This document shows, one piece after another, positions 1 to 6,547 of a stretch of 51,842 bases of DNA. The notes below the pieces were generated by a model. The model worked only from the letters and a program-made list of their open reading frames with translations, was not told the DNA's origin and ran no database searches. Numbering within the stretch: the first letter of the stretch is position 1; the number at the start of each line of letters is the position of its first letter. A program made the position numbers and the translations under genes. This DNA comes from Bacteroidales bacterium (lineage in GTDB: Bacteria; Bacteroidota; Bacteroidia; Bacteroidales; P3), in assembly GCA_017448185.1 (NCBI GenBank), contig JAFSLX010000055.1, forward strand, positions 1-51,842. The letters are read 5' to 3'.

Positions 1-1
1 C

Positions 2-238
2 ATGTCCAAGAAACTGGGCGCTCCAGTCTTCTTCACCAACCCATACTGCTCTTGGGAGAAGGGCTGCATCGAGAACACCAACATGCTCTACCGCCAGTAT
101 CTCCCCAGAGACCCGTCATTCGCCCTCTGGACCGATGAGAATCTGTTGGAACTACAACACAAACTCAACCGACGTCCAAGAAAAAAAATCGGCTTTGACT
201 TGCCGTATCGAAAGTTTTATCTATCTTTGCAATCATAA
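2..238 (+). CDS. IS30-family transposase, C-terminal part (cut by window edge)
   Basis: This is the end of a DDE transposase of the IS30 family, which moves its insertion sequence by cut-and-join chemistry. The visible 78 residues hold the ENTN motif at residues 24-27, whose Glu is the last residue of the catalytic triad, followed by RQYLPRD and the closing LNRRPRKKIGF block typical of IS30 and IS4351 relatives. The N-terminal helix-turn-helix and the two catalytic Asp residues lie before the window. The Met at position 2 is therefore internal and not a start. The right end of the element should fall within about 50 bases of the stop codon, before the aldolase promoter at 287, but I cannot define its terminal repeat without the other end. 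Confidence 0.85.
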   Translation: MSKKLGAPVFFTNPYCSWEKGCIENTNMLYRQYLPRDPSFALWTDENLLELQHKLNRRPRKKIGFDLPYRKFYLSLQS

Positions 239-286
239 GTTGCGTTTTGGTCTGGAATCTATCTCGGACGGATGGAAGAAAATAAA

Positions 287-318
287 TTTGGCAGGATGGA
301 ATTAATTATGTAATTTTG
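287..318 (+). promoter_or_regulatory. Bacteroidota-type promoter for the aldolase/pepD operon
   Basis: A TTTG box at 287-290 and TAATTTTG at 311-318 are 20 nt apart, which fits the primary sigma consensus of this phylum (TTTG, 19-21 nt, TAnnTTTG). The aldolase start codon is 38 nt further on. The insertion-sequence end lies directly upstream, so the promoter survived, or was brought by, the insertion. Confidence 0.7.
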
Positions 319-356
319 CAAATTCAAACTAAGTAATTCATTAAAAACAAATAATC

Positions 357-1355
357 ATGGTAGACTATAAAAAAATAGGATTGGTGAACACCCGCGAGAT
401 GTTCAAGAAAGCAGTCAACGGCGGCTACGCTATCCCCGCCTTCAACTTCAACAACATGGAGCAGATGCAGGCCATCATCCAGGCTGCTGTCGAGACCAAG
501 AGTCCCGTCATCCTGCAGGTGAGCAAGGGAGCCCGCGACTATGCCAACCCCACCCTCCTGCGCTACATGGCCGAAGGTGCCGTCGAGTATGCCAAAGAGC
601 TGGGTTGCCCCAACCCCCAGATTGTGTTGCACCTCGACCACGGCGACAGCTTCGAGACCTGCAAGAGCTGCATCGACATGGGCTTCTCAAGCGTGATGTA
701 TGACGGCAGCGCACTGCCCTATGAAGAGAACATCAAGATTTCTCGCCAAGTGGTGGAATATGCCCACAAGTACGACGTCACCGTCGAGTGCGAACTCGGC
801 GTGCTGGCCGGCGTCGAGGACGAAGTGGCCTCCGAGGTAAGCCACTACACCAAGCCTGAAGAAGTCATCGACTTCGCCACCCGCACCGGCTGCGACTCAC
901 TCGCCATCAGCATCGGCACGAGCCACGGTGCCTACAAGTTCAAACCCGAGCAGTGCACCGTCGATCCCAAGACCGGCCGCTTGCTGCCTCCTCCCTTGGC
1001 CTTCGACGTCCTCGAAGCCGTCGAGAAGAAACTTCCCGGCTTCCCCATCGTGCTCCACGGTTCCAGCTCGGTGCCACAAGACGAGGTGGACACCATCAAC
1101 GCCAATGGTGGCGCACTGAAGGCCGCCGTGGGTATCCCCGAAGAGCAGCTCCGCAAGGCCGCCAAGAGCGCTGTCTGCAAGATTAACATCGACAGCGACA
1201 GCCGTTTGGCCATGACCGCCGCCATCCGCAAACACATGGCCGAGCATCCCGACCACTTCGACCCGCGCCAGTACCTGAAACCCGCCCGCGAGAGCATGAA
1301 GAAGATGTACATCCACAAGATTGTCAACGTCCTCGGCTCAAACGACAAACTCTAA
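357..1355 (+). CDS. fba: Class II fructose-bisphosphate aldolase
   Basis: This cytoplasmic glycolytic and gluconeogenic enzyme reversibly splits fructose 1,6-bisphosphate into glyceraldehyde 3-phosphate and dihydroxyacetone phosphate. It is a zinc-dependent class II enzyme: AFNFNN at residues 28-33, the HLDHGD motif at 92-97 with a zinc-ligand His at 95, the ECELG block near 140, the GTSHGAYK motif near 190 and the phosphate-binding VLHGSSS stretch near 233. The length of 332 aa matches the long class II subgroup found in anaerobes. The start is the first ATG after the promoter at 287-318. pepD follows after 5 bases, so the two are probably cotranscribed. Confidence 0.95.
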   Translation: MVDYKKIGLVNTREMFKKAVNGGYAIPAFNFNNMEQMQAIIQAAVETKSPVILQVSKGARDYANPTLLRYMAEGAVEYAKELGCPNPQIVLHLDHGDSFETCKSCIDMGFSSVMYDGSALPYEENIKISRQVVEYAHKYDVTVECELGVLAGVEDEVASEVSHYTKPEEVIDFATRTGCDSLAISIGTSHGAYKFKPEQCTVDPKTGRLLPPPLAFDVLEAVEKKLPGFPIVLHGSSSVPQDEVDTINANGGALKAAVGIPEEQLRKAAKSAVCKINIDSDSRLAMTAAIRKHMAEHPDHFDPRQYLKPARESMKKMYIHKIVNVLGSNDKL

Positions 1356-1360
1356 AGAAT

Positions 1361-2866
1361 ATGAAAGACGTGATGAAAGACCTCAAACCGGCGCGTGTAT
1401 GGCACTGGTTTGGCGAAATAATGCAAATTCCGCGGCCCTCGAAACATGAGGAGCGCATCAGCGCCTACCTCGTGAACTGGGGCAAGGAGCATGGACTCGA
1501 GACCAAAAGCGACAAGTTGGGCAACGTGCTTATCCGCAAACCAGCCACCAAGGGCTACGAAAAAAGCCCGATGGTCTGCCTGCAGGCGCACATGGACATG
1601 GTGTGCGAGAAGAATTCGAACAAGAAGTTCGACTTTATGAAAGACCCCATCCAACCCGTGTTGGACGGTGAGTGGCTCACCGCCGACGGCACCACCCTCG
1701 GCGCCGACGACGGCATCGGCGTGGCTGCCATCCTCGCCATTCTCGAAGACAAGAAGATACAGCACCCCGCACTTGAGGCACTCATCACCGTTGACGAGGA
1801 AACCGGCCTCACCGGCGCCAACGGCCTCAGCAAGACGTGGCTCAAGAGCGAAATACTTCTCAACTTCGACGACGAGGACGAGGGCGAATACTGCATCGGC
1901 TGCGCCGGCGGTATCGACACCACCGTCGAGATGGACTACAAGCTTGTGGCTGCCACCAACGGGCACAAAGCCTTCCTGTTGAAGGTGAGCGGACTGAAAG
2001 GTGGCCACAGCGGTGACGACATCAACCGCGGCCGCGCCTGCGCCAACAAGCTCATCAACCGCATCCTCTGGGAGGGAACCAACAAGTATGGCATGCGCAT
2101 GGCCACCATCGACGGCGGCAACCTGCGCAACGCCATAGCCCGCGAGGCCGAAGCCGTGGTCACCGTGCCCGAAGAGAAAGTGCGCGCCTTCAAGGCGATG
2201 GTCACCAAGATGGGCAAAGCCATGGTGTTCGAATTCCGCAGCACCGAGCCCGACATGGAGTTCGAGCTGCGCGATGTCGACATGCCCAAGAAACTCATCG
2301 ACAAAGAGACGCAGGAGCGCCTCGTCGACGTGCTCTACGCCTGCGCCCACGGCGTGCTGGCCATGAGCCGCGAAATCGAGAACTTCGTCGAAACCTCCAC
2401 CAACCTGGCTTCCATCAAGATGCACCCCGCAGGGGAACCGAACACCTTGAAGAAAAAACAAAATGAGGTGATGACGGACGGCGTAATCCATATCGCCACC
2501 TCGCAGCGCAGCAGCGTGGAAAGCGCCAAGATGGCTGCTGCCGCCAAGATTGAGAGCACCTTCCGCCTGGCGGGCTGCCGCGTGAAACACAGCGACGGCT
2601 ACCCCGGATGGACCCCCAACCCCGACAGCCGTGTGCTGAAGGTCGGTGTCGAGGTGTACAAGAAGATGTACGGCCGCGAGCCCATCGTCCGCGCCATCCA
2701 TGCAGGTCTCGAATGCGGCCTTATCGGCGAGAAATATCCCAATATGGACATGATCAGCTACGGCCCCACCCTGCGCGGCGTGCACAGCCCCGACGAACGC
2801 ATCGAAATCAAGACCGTCGAGATGTTCTGGAACCAGACCCTCGAAATCCTCAAGAAATTGAAATAA
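1361..2866 (+). CDS. pepD: Aminoacyl-histidine dipeptidase (PepD, M20 family)
   Basis: This cytosolic zinc metallodipeptidase of family M20 cleaves dipeptides such as X-His during peptide catabolism, an energy route in peptide-fermenting Bacteroidales. The 501 aa length matches PepD. Visible motifs are the metal-binding LQAHMDMV near residues 70-77, TTLGADDGIG near 107-116 and DEETGL near 140-145, all of the M20 two-zinc site, followed by the KGGHSGDDI stretch of the lid and dimer domain. The C-terminal RAIHAGLECG supplies another ligand region. The gene starts 5 nt after the aldolase stop codon and ends just before a strong terminator. Confidence 0.95.
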   Translation: MKDVMKDLKPARVWHWFGEIMQIPRPSKHEERISAYLVNWGKEHGLETKSDKLGNVLIRKPATKGYEKSPMVCLQAHMDMVCEKNSNKKFDFMKDPIQPVLDGEWLTADGTTLGADDGIGVAAILAILEDKKIQHPALEALITVDEETGLTGANGLSKTWLKSEILLNFDDEDEGEYCIGCAGGIDTTVEMDYKLVAATNGHKAFLLKVSGLKGGHSGDDINRGRACANKLINRILWEGTNKYGMRMATIDGGNLRNAIAREAEAVVTVPEEKVRAFKAMVTKMGKAMVFEFRSTEPDMEFELRDVDMPKKLIDKETQERLVDVLYACAHGVLAMSREIENFVETSTNLASIKMHPAGEPNTLKKKQNEVMTDGVIHIATSQRSSVESAKMAAAAKIESTFRLAGCRVKHSDGYPGWTPNPDSRVLKVGVEVYKKMYGREPIVRAIHAGLECGLIGEKYPNMDMISYGPTLRGVHSPDERIEIKTVEMFWNQTLEILKKLK

Positions 2867-2883
2867 ACATTTTTAAGCCTGAA

Positions 2884-2917
2884 AAGAGGCCGACACAATG
2901 TCGGCCTCTTTTTTTTT
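2884..2917 (+). terminator. Rho-independent terminator after pepD
   Basis: A perfect 12-bp stem (2884-2895 with 2899-2910), a 3-nt loop and a following T run end the aldolase/pepD transcript. Confidence 0.9.
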
Positions 2918-2937
2918 GCAGAGTAAACAACAAGAGA

Positions 2938-2959
2938 GTCCCGTTGAAACCAACGGGAC
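2938..2959 (-). terminator. Hairpin downstream of rpmE2, probable terminator
   Basis: A perfect 9-bp stem, 2938-2946 with 2951-2959, encloses a 4-nt loop. On the minus strand it lies about 90 nt past the L31 stop codon and is followed only by a loosely T-rich stretch, so termination is likely but not certain. Confidence 0.5.
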
Positions 2960-3045
2960 CCTCAGAACCAAATCTAAAACAAATTACTTTCTGTTTCTTT
3001 TTTACTCGGCCTTCTTGTACTGAAACGGTACTTCAATCAGTCCGA

Positions 3046-3309
3046 TTACTCGGCCTTCTTGGAGTAGCGTTTGTACTTGTTCATGAACTTGTCGACGCGT
3101 CCGGCGGTGTCAACCAGTTTCAGCTTACCAGTGAAGAAGGGGTGCGAAGTGTTCGAGATTTCGAGTTTCACAACGGGGTACTCCTTACCATCGGTATAGA
3201 CCACGGTCTCCTTGGTGTTGGCACAGCTCTTGGTGAGGATCATATTGTCGTTCGACATGTCTTTGAACACCACGAGGCGATAGTTTTCGGGATGAATTCC
3301 TTTTTTCAT
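3046..3309 (-). CDS. rpmE2: 50S ribosomal protein L31, type B
   Basis: This is a component of the large ribosomal subunit at the central protuberance, near the contact with the 30S head. The MKKGIHPENYR start and the SHPFFTGKLKLVDTAGRVDKF block identify L31. Length (87 aa) and the absence of the CxxC zinc motifs (only one Cys, in SCANTKE) place it in the zinc-free type B group. In other bacteria that group replaces the zinc form when zinc is short. The leader carries an 8-bp stem-loop at 3325-3349, a possible regulatory hairpin. The last 16 nt of the gene, including the stop codon, are repeated 44 nt downstream at 3002-3017. Confidence 0.95.
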   Translation of the reverse strand: MKKGIHPENYRLVVFKDMSNDNMILTKSCANTKETVVYTDGKEYPVVKLEISNTSHPFFTGKLKLVDTAGRVDKFMNKYKRYSKKAE

Positions 3310-3382
3310 TTTCTTCTTTATTGCCGTCTAAACCATTGTTTTTTAGACGATTGTTTGACATTTATTTTTATTTTCCGTTTTG

Positions 3383-3413
3383 CAAAGTTACAACATTTTT
3401 CCGAACTGACAAA
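3383..3413 (-). promoter_or_regulatory. Promoter of rpmE2
   Basis: Read on the minus strand, TTTG (3410-3413) and TAACTTTG (3383-3390) are 19 nt apart and match the phylum consensus. The transcript would have a leader of about 65-70 nt that includes the hairpin at 3325-3349. Confidence 0.7.
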
Positions 3414-3481
3414 AACTTTTTTCCTTTTTCTTCATTTTTTCATTTCTCTCCCCCTTGTCGCCACTCAGTTTTTTCTCCTGT

Positions 3482-3552
3482 CGATGTTCTGCCGTTGTTC
3501 AGTCGTTGTTCAGTGAATGACTGAACAACAACCGAACAACGGCAGAACATCG
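3482..3552. repeat. 11-bp-unit palindromic element, copy 1 (3+3 units)
   Basis: Three 11-bp units (outer CGATGTTCTGC, then two CGTTGTTCAGT) are followed by the 5-nt loop GAATG and three inverse units (ACTGAACAACA, ACCGAACAACG, GCAGAACATCG). The 33-bp stem has only a few mismatches. It is one of five copies in the window, the others being at 13845, 29572, 42241 and 51776. No coding sequence overlaps it. Confidence 0.85.
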
Positions 3553-3624
3553 AACGAGCCAAAGGCCATCAGGCCACCTATAACAATTAATTGTATACAC
3601 TATTATTAACGTGACATTTTATTA

Positions 3625-3674
3625 CAAAAAAAAGCAGGTTGCCGATTGGCAACCTGCCTGTCTGATTTAGGTAG
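3625..3674 (-). repeat. Orphan copy of the tRNA-fMet terminator and trailer
   Basis: These 50 bases are identical to 6347-6397, apart from one A in the A run, where they form the trailer and terminator of the initiator tRNA. The copy includes the perfect 10-bp terminator stem (3634-3643 with 3648-3657), but the tRNA itself is absent: identity stops right after the last three tRNA bases. Together the two copies bracket 2.7 kb of AT-richer DNA with the fimbrillin-like gene. Confidence 0.85.
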
Positions 3675-3697
3675 GCTCAGGCGTTATCTTTTCGCAC

Positions 3698-3790
3698 CAA
3701 TTTCTTGAAGATTTGGAGAAGATATGGGCGATGCGTGAGTGGATTCCCGACCCAACGAAGCCGATAGCGCCCAAAAGGCATCATGGCTGA
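3698..3790 (+). pseudogene. Possible 3' remnant of an unknown gene
   Basis: An open stretch with no start codon encodes a protein-like tail containing LEDLEKIWAMREW followed by PDPTKPIAPKRHHG and a stop. It looks like a gene end stranded next to the orphan tRNA terminator copy. I do not recognise the family. The stretch is short, so chance is possible. Confidence 0.25.
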
Positions 3791-3843
3791 TGTCTGTAGT
3801 TCAATATATTATAACCGTTTAAAATTATTAAATTGAAATTGTT

Positions 3844-3874
3844 TTTGTCGGATAAAGAAAAAGTTGTATATTTG
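3844..3874 (+). promoter_or_regulatory. Promoter of the microprotein/fimbrillin-like operon
   Basis: TTTG at 3844-3847 and TATATTTG at 3867-3874, 19 nt apart, are a full match to the phylum consensus. Transcription would start near 3880, almost 300 nt before the first credible start codon. Confidence 0.75.
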
Positions 3875-3879
3875 CACTC

Positions 3880-4169
3880 GTAAACCGCAAGTAATGGTTT
3901 ACCGTTAGAAAGCGCATTTTCGCTTTATTCCGATTGTGTGAACTTCGACAACTCACCAAATAGTATTTGGAATAAGGGAAGATGAAATGCTCCATGGATT
4001 ATAGTGTATCTATATATCCTACGTGGAGCGGTTCATTGCACCAAATACTTTATACTATAGGGAGTCGAAGCCCTCACACAAAAAGGATAGGGCGTTGATG
4101 GATGGCTCCACTTTCTTCATATTTACATTGATGCATACTGTCGAGCCACAGTGCATAAAAGGAAAAGAA
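3880..4169 (+). promoter_or_regulatory. Long structured 5' leader
   Basis: About 290 nt separate the promoter from the microprotein start. Local hairpins are visible: GTAAACC with GGTTTAC at 3881-3904, AAAGCG with CGCTTT near 3909-3925, and CCAAAT with ATTTGG near 3957-3971, around which TATTCC and GGAATA can also pair. Further on is a GGGAGTCGAAGCCCTC stem-loop near 4060. The leader is probably regulatory, but I do not recognise a named RNA family. Confidence 0.45.
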
Positions 4170-4370
4170 ATGATGGACGAAAAGCCAAAACACAGTTATC
4201 TTCCTCCCACCCTCACTGTGGTCCAGTTCCGCTCGGAGCAAGGATTTGCCGCAAGCGGGAATACCACTACATACGGAGAATCATCGAACAGCGGGGACAA
4301 TTTCTGGGGAGGCACCACCGATGAAACTTCAAACACAACCAGTTACTCGCAATACGATTGGAACTGGTAG
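4170..4370 (+). CDS. Small GFA-type microprotein upstream of fimbrillin-like gene
   Basis: This is a 66-residue protein of unknown function. It has the pattern seen in many short Bacteroidales proteins: a Y.PPTLTVVQF strand, the EQGFAASGN motif near residues 25-33, then a Ser/Thr/Asn/Gly-rich tail ending in aromatic residues (SQYDWNW). No signal peptide or membrane segment is seen. The reading frame opens at 4023, but the ATG at 4170 (or 4173) is chosen because similar proteins begin just before the Y.PP strand and the upstream part has no protein-like composition. It lies 27 nt before the lipoprotein gene and likely shares its transcript. Confidence 0.6.
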   Translation: MMDEKPKHSYLPPTLTVVQFRSEQGFAASGNTTTYGESSNSGDNFWGGTTDETSNTTSYSQYDWNW

Positions 4371-4397
4371 AAACGATTAATTAAAAAGACAAAGATA

Positions 4398-6140
4398 ATG
4401 AAAGCAAAAATTGCAATGCTTGGTCTCGCATTAGCCATACTCTGTGCAGGCTGCGAGAAAGACAAAACCACTGTATTAAAAGCAAAAATCAGTGGCTTCG
4501 ACAAAGGGTCGAAAGTGTACATTGACAACACCCGCACACCACGTTGGCACAGCGGAGACAAGGTAAAAGTGAATGGAACAGAAACAACTGTCAGTGTCTC
4601 TGGCAACAACGGTTCGATGGAGGTCGCCGCCGCCGGAGTGTATAAAGCAGTTTATCCATCCGCCTACGTCACTGGTATGGGGAACCAGAAAGCCGTTTAC
4701 CTGAACATTCCACGCAGCCAAACCTATGAAGATGATGGCAACGGACGCCAGATTGTGCGTGCGCCGATGAGTGCGTACAGCGAAAACGAGACACTGCTAT
4801 TCAAAAACCTTGGCTCACTTCTCGGTATTATCGTAAACAACGACCGCAGCAACGGGACAATCATCATCGACTCCATCAGCGTAAAATCCTCCAACGTCGC
4901 AATGCACGGAGCCGCAACCATATCCGACATTACTGCAGACGAACCAACTTACCACTTCAACAGCACCTATCATGCAGATAATAACGACAGCGTGGTGCTA
5001 ACTTCTATAGACTATGCGTTGGACGAAGATGAAGAGGCAAAATTCTATGTTTGCATCCCGGGAATTACGGACAATAATAAATTCACAATCCGTGTATTCA
5101 TCCATTATGAAGATAACGAGGACGACACCTATGTGTATTCTCGCAGCCAAACCACGAACTATGCAGGAAGCATTCCTGCTGGAAATTTGGCCAATGTACC
5201 TTTCACACTATCATCAGCTTCGGAGTCTATCATTTACGGCATGGGAAGAATTAATGGTTTATTCTCTGTAAGTGCGGTATTACAGGTCTACTTCTCTAAA
5301 GGCAACCTCCAGTACCAGGCATCGACAAACACGTTCAAATTTGCCGAACACCAATACGATTACATTGGCAACAACCCCGGCAATACTACAGCCGGCACAT
5401 TCGCGTCGACGACCAACCCCAACGCGACAAACACACTTCGAGCAACACAGGAGGCGTGGATTGACCTGTTCTGTTATGGCACAAGCGGTTACAGCCAGAA
5501 ACCCTACGCCTGTATCAACCAATCGGCTTATGAGACATTATATAATGGAAACCTTTATTCCAACACCAACTATGATTGGGGAATGTACAATCCAATATTG
5601 AATGGTGGTAATACGACTGGCATGTGGCGTACTCTTTCAACAACAGAATTCAAATACCTATTAAACACTCGTTCTGCAAGTACCATCAATGGGGTTGCCA
5701 ATGTGAGGTATATATGGGCAAAAGTAAATAATCACAATGGGATTATACTATTTCCCGATGTCTTTTCTTGGCCTGATGGCATCTCCTTGCCTTCAGGAAA
5801 CAACTCCACCATTAGTGACCCTTCAACATTGAAAAACCATGTCTATACAGCAGAACAATTCAAGAAACTACAAAAAGCAGGATGCGTGTTTATTCCCCTG
5901 GCCGGCGGTATTGACGGTATTGCATCAAATCAATTAACTCCCGTAGTTCGAGACACTGAAATCAATGGTCTGTATTATCTCTCCGACAAGAATTTTGTCC
6001 AAATAAGATACGACAGCAGCAATGACGACGATCCTGACTACTCATTTATTTATTTCTCATCAGACAACCGTGATCTTGATTTATCAGACAAGATTACATC
6101 AAACCATGGAGTCAGACTTGTACAGGACTACTCTTTGTAG
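4398..6140 (+). CDS. Fimbrillin-family-like lipoprotein with C-terminal FISUMP-like domain
   Basis: This is a predicted surface or fimbria-related lipoprotein of 580 aa. The signal ends in a lipobox with Cys at residue 19 (LCAGC). Residues 25-280 resemble Bacteroidales fimbrillin-like proteins: W.SGDKV.VNG, a Y.AVYPS strand, RAPMSAYS and an LLFKNLGSLLGI core. Residues 290-575 form a second module starting VYFSKGNLQYQAS and containing NYDWGMYNPILNGGN and GMWRTLSTTEFKYLLNTR, close to the FISUMP-type domains found at the ends of secreted Bacteroidota proteins, and ending in GVRLVQDYSL. Base composition is more AT-rich than the neighbours, and the block is bracketed by duplicated tRNA trailer sequence, so recent acquisition is plausible. 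Confidence 0.7.
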   Translation: MKAKIAMLGLALAILCAGCEKDKTTVLKAKISGFDKGSKVYIDNTRTPRWHSGDKVKVNGTETTVSVSGNNGSMEVAAAGVYKAVYPSAYVTGMGNQKAVYLNIPRSQTYEDDGNGRQIVRAPMSAYSENETLLFKNLGSLLGIIVNNDRSNGTIIIDSISVKSSNVAMHGAATISDITADEPTYHFNSTYHADNNDSVVLTSIDYALDEDEEAKFYVCIPGITDNNKFTIRVFIHYEDNEDDTYVYSRSQTTNYAGSIPAGNLANVPFTLSSASESIIYGMGRINGLFSVSAVLQVYFSKGNLQYQASTNTFKFAEHQYDYIGNNPGNTTAGTFASTTNPNATNTLRATQEAWIDLFCYGTSGYSQKPYACINQSAYETLYNGNLYSNTNYDWGMYNPILNGGNTTGMWRTLSTTEFKYLLNTRSASTINGVANVRYIWAKVNNHNGIILFPDVFSWPDGISLPSGNNSTISDPSTLKNHVYTAEQFKKLQKAGCVFIPLAGGIDGIASNQLTPVVRDTEINGLYYLSDKNFVQIRYDSSNDDDPDYSFIYFSSDNRDLDLSDKITSNHGVRLVQDYSL

Positions 6141-6167
6141 CAGAGAAAAAAACTAATAATGTAATTA

Positions 6168-6197
6168 AAAGAAGCAGGACAATTGTCCTGCTTCTTT
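6168..6197 (+). terminator. Terminator after the fimbrillin-like gene
   Basis: This is a perfect 30-bp palindrome with AAAGAAGCAGGA on the left arm, 27 nt after the stop codon. It can work in both directions because both ends are A/T runs. Confidence 0.75.
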
Positions 6198-6258
6198 CTA
6201 TAGTAGCGAGGAAAGGATTGCGGGCATAAAGCCCGCCATCCATAGCGAGGAGGGCTTT

Positions 6259-6302
6259 ACATAAATCAGATAGGCAGTCCGCAAAGCGGGCTTTGCTTTT
6301 TT
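6259..6302 (+). repeat. Degenerate inverted copy of the tRNA trailer plus terminator
   Basis: On the plus strand ATAAATCAGATAGGCA (6261-6276) matches the tRNA-fMet trailer CCTAAATCAGACAGGCA with few changes. As in the tRNA copy, it is followed by a hairpin (6281-6286 with 6291-6296) and six T residues. It is therefore a third, diverged and oppositely oriented version of the module. The rest of 6198-6346 holds two short hairpins (GCGGGC with GCCCGC near 6220-6236, GTCCACC with GGTGGAC at 6309-6343) and no gene. Confidence 0.45.
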
Positions 6303-6346
6303 CATGCCGTCCACCTTTATGCAAGCAAGCTTGCCTCGGTGGACGA

Positions 6347-6394
6347 CAAAAAAAAAGCAGGTTGCCGATTGGCAACCTGCCTGTCTGATTTAGG

Positions 6395-6397
<3 letters not shown>
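6347..6397 (-). terminator. tRNA-fMet trailer and terminator (second repeat copy)
   Basis: Directly downstream of the tRNA on the minus strand, a perfect 10-bp stem (6357-6366 with 6371-6380) with a 4-nt loop and nine T residues forms a textbook terminator. The whole 51-nt segment is duplicated at 3625-3674. Confidence 0.85.
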
Positions 6398-6466
<69 letters not shown>

Positions 6467-6495
6467 CTCTCTTATTCCCTTGCGGAAATCGGGTG

Positions 6496-6527
6496 CAAAA
6501 GTACGAACATTTTTCGAATCCACCAAA
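6496..6527 (-). promoter_or_regulatory. Promoter of tRNA-fMet
   Basis: On the minus strand TTTG (6524-6527) and TACTTTTG (6496-6503) are 20 nt apart. The start site would lie about 20 nt before the mature tRNA. Confidence 0.65.
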
Positions 6528-6547
6528 TTTTTCTTAAATTTAATTTG

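Noticed and set aside
1352..2785. Open frame of 477 codons on the minus strand
   Set aside because: Antisense shadow of pepD, with a His/Gly/Val/Ala-rich translation and no family pattern.
3482..3552. CRISPR-like array
   Set aside because: The 11-bp units are directly adjacent without spacers and are inverted around a loop, and there are no cas genes in the window.
4023..4169. N-terminal extension of the microprotein to 115 aa
   Set aside because: The extra 49 codons lie in the structured leader, have no similarity to related microproteins and lack a good start site.
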